A stretch of 38,964 nucleotides of DNA from Algoriphagus locisalis (lineage in GTDB: Bacteria > Bacteroidota > Bacteroidia > Cytophagales > Cyclobacteriaceae), in the NCBI RefSeq assembly GCF_900116615.1, contig NZ_FPBF01000014.1, positions 1-38,964 on the forward strand, given 5' to 3'. A program made the position numbers and the translations under genes. Shown piece by piece: positions 38,930 through 38,964 of the stretch; the first letter of the stretch is position 1, and each line of letters opens with the position of its first letter. The notes under the pieces are model-generated. The model did no database searches, was not told the origin of the DNA, and saw only the letters and a program-made list of their open reading frames with translations.

Positions 38930-38964
38930 GGTAAGCTTTTGGGCAATTAGTACTACTCGGCTAT
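38930..38964 (-). rRNA. rrl: 23S ribosomal RNA, 3' end (partial)
   Basis: The minus-strand end GAGTAGTACTAATTGCCC and the following AAAAGCTT resemble the 3' terminal segment of 23S (conserved GTACTAAT). Only the last about 35 bases are in the window; the exact 3' end is uncertain by several bases. Confidence 0.8.

Overview
The window looks like chromosomal core DNA from a Bacteroidota bacterium, most likely Cytophagales/Cyclobacteriaceae (Algoriphagus-like). This is inferred from several things seen together: promoters of the Bacteroidota type (TTTG, about 19 bases, then TAnnTTTG), almost no Shine-Dalgarno sequences, a DUF4421 barrel protein, a monomeric NADP isocitrate dehydrogenase, an ALDH7-type dehydrogenase, tRNA genes without encoded CCA, and an NrdA/NrdB pair of the eukaryote-like class I type. 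No prophage, insertion sequence, CRISPR array or antiphage system is visible.

Layout. Positions 1-345 hold decayed tandem copies of a tRNA 5' half (minus strand) behind a good promoter. Next come a TPR/SH3b membrane protein and a lipoprotein M1 aminopeptidase (plus), meeting a LON-domain protein and gap (minus). A signal-less trypsin-like protease follows, then icd. A tightly overlapping minus-strand operon (degenerate RIC/hemerythrin protein, ruvX, def, omega-amidase) diverges from an S41 C-terminal processing protease. Positions 13.5-18 kb encode an exported VOC protein, a second M1 peptidase and a TonB-dependent receptor. Two identical tRNA-Val genes, an aldehyde dehydrogenase, a DUF4421 protein, and a small GT2 / FkbM methyltransferase / GT2-like group follow. 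From 24 to 33 kb: an aminotransferase, a MORN-like protein, SYLF and YraN proteins, then a plus-strand run lipB, unknown 133-residue protein, DEDDy exonuclease, rnr, prenyl synthase and rhomboid. The right end has rplU-rpmA (minus), nrdB-nrdA behind a structured 577-bp gap, a DUF1569/DinB-like protein, and the 3' end of an rRNA operon (5S and the tail of 23S, minus strand).

Most genes are housekeeping. The more unusual signals are between genes. (1) Four arrays of degenerate 7-bp units in exact register, roughly [CGT]GRNNNC, lie in three unrelated gaps, two of them facing each other in the 23S-5S spacer. (2) The nrdB upstream region has a 13-bp hairpin, another perfect inverted repeat on each side, and a minus-strand terminator with no gene in front of it. 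(3) A minus-strand reading-frame remnant with an outer-membrane-barrel-like C-terminus lies behind rpmA. (4) tRNA-derived tandem repeats lie at the left edge. (5) A RIC-like protein has lost the Cys-Cys motif of its ScdA-type N-terminal domain. None of these is shown to be a new system; each is given with the search that would decide it.
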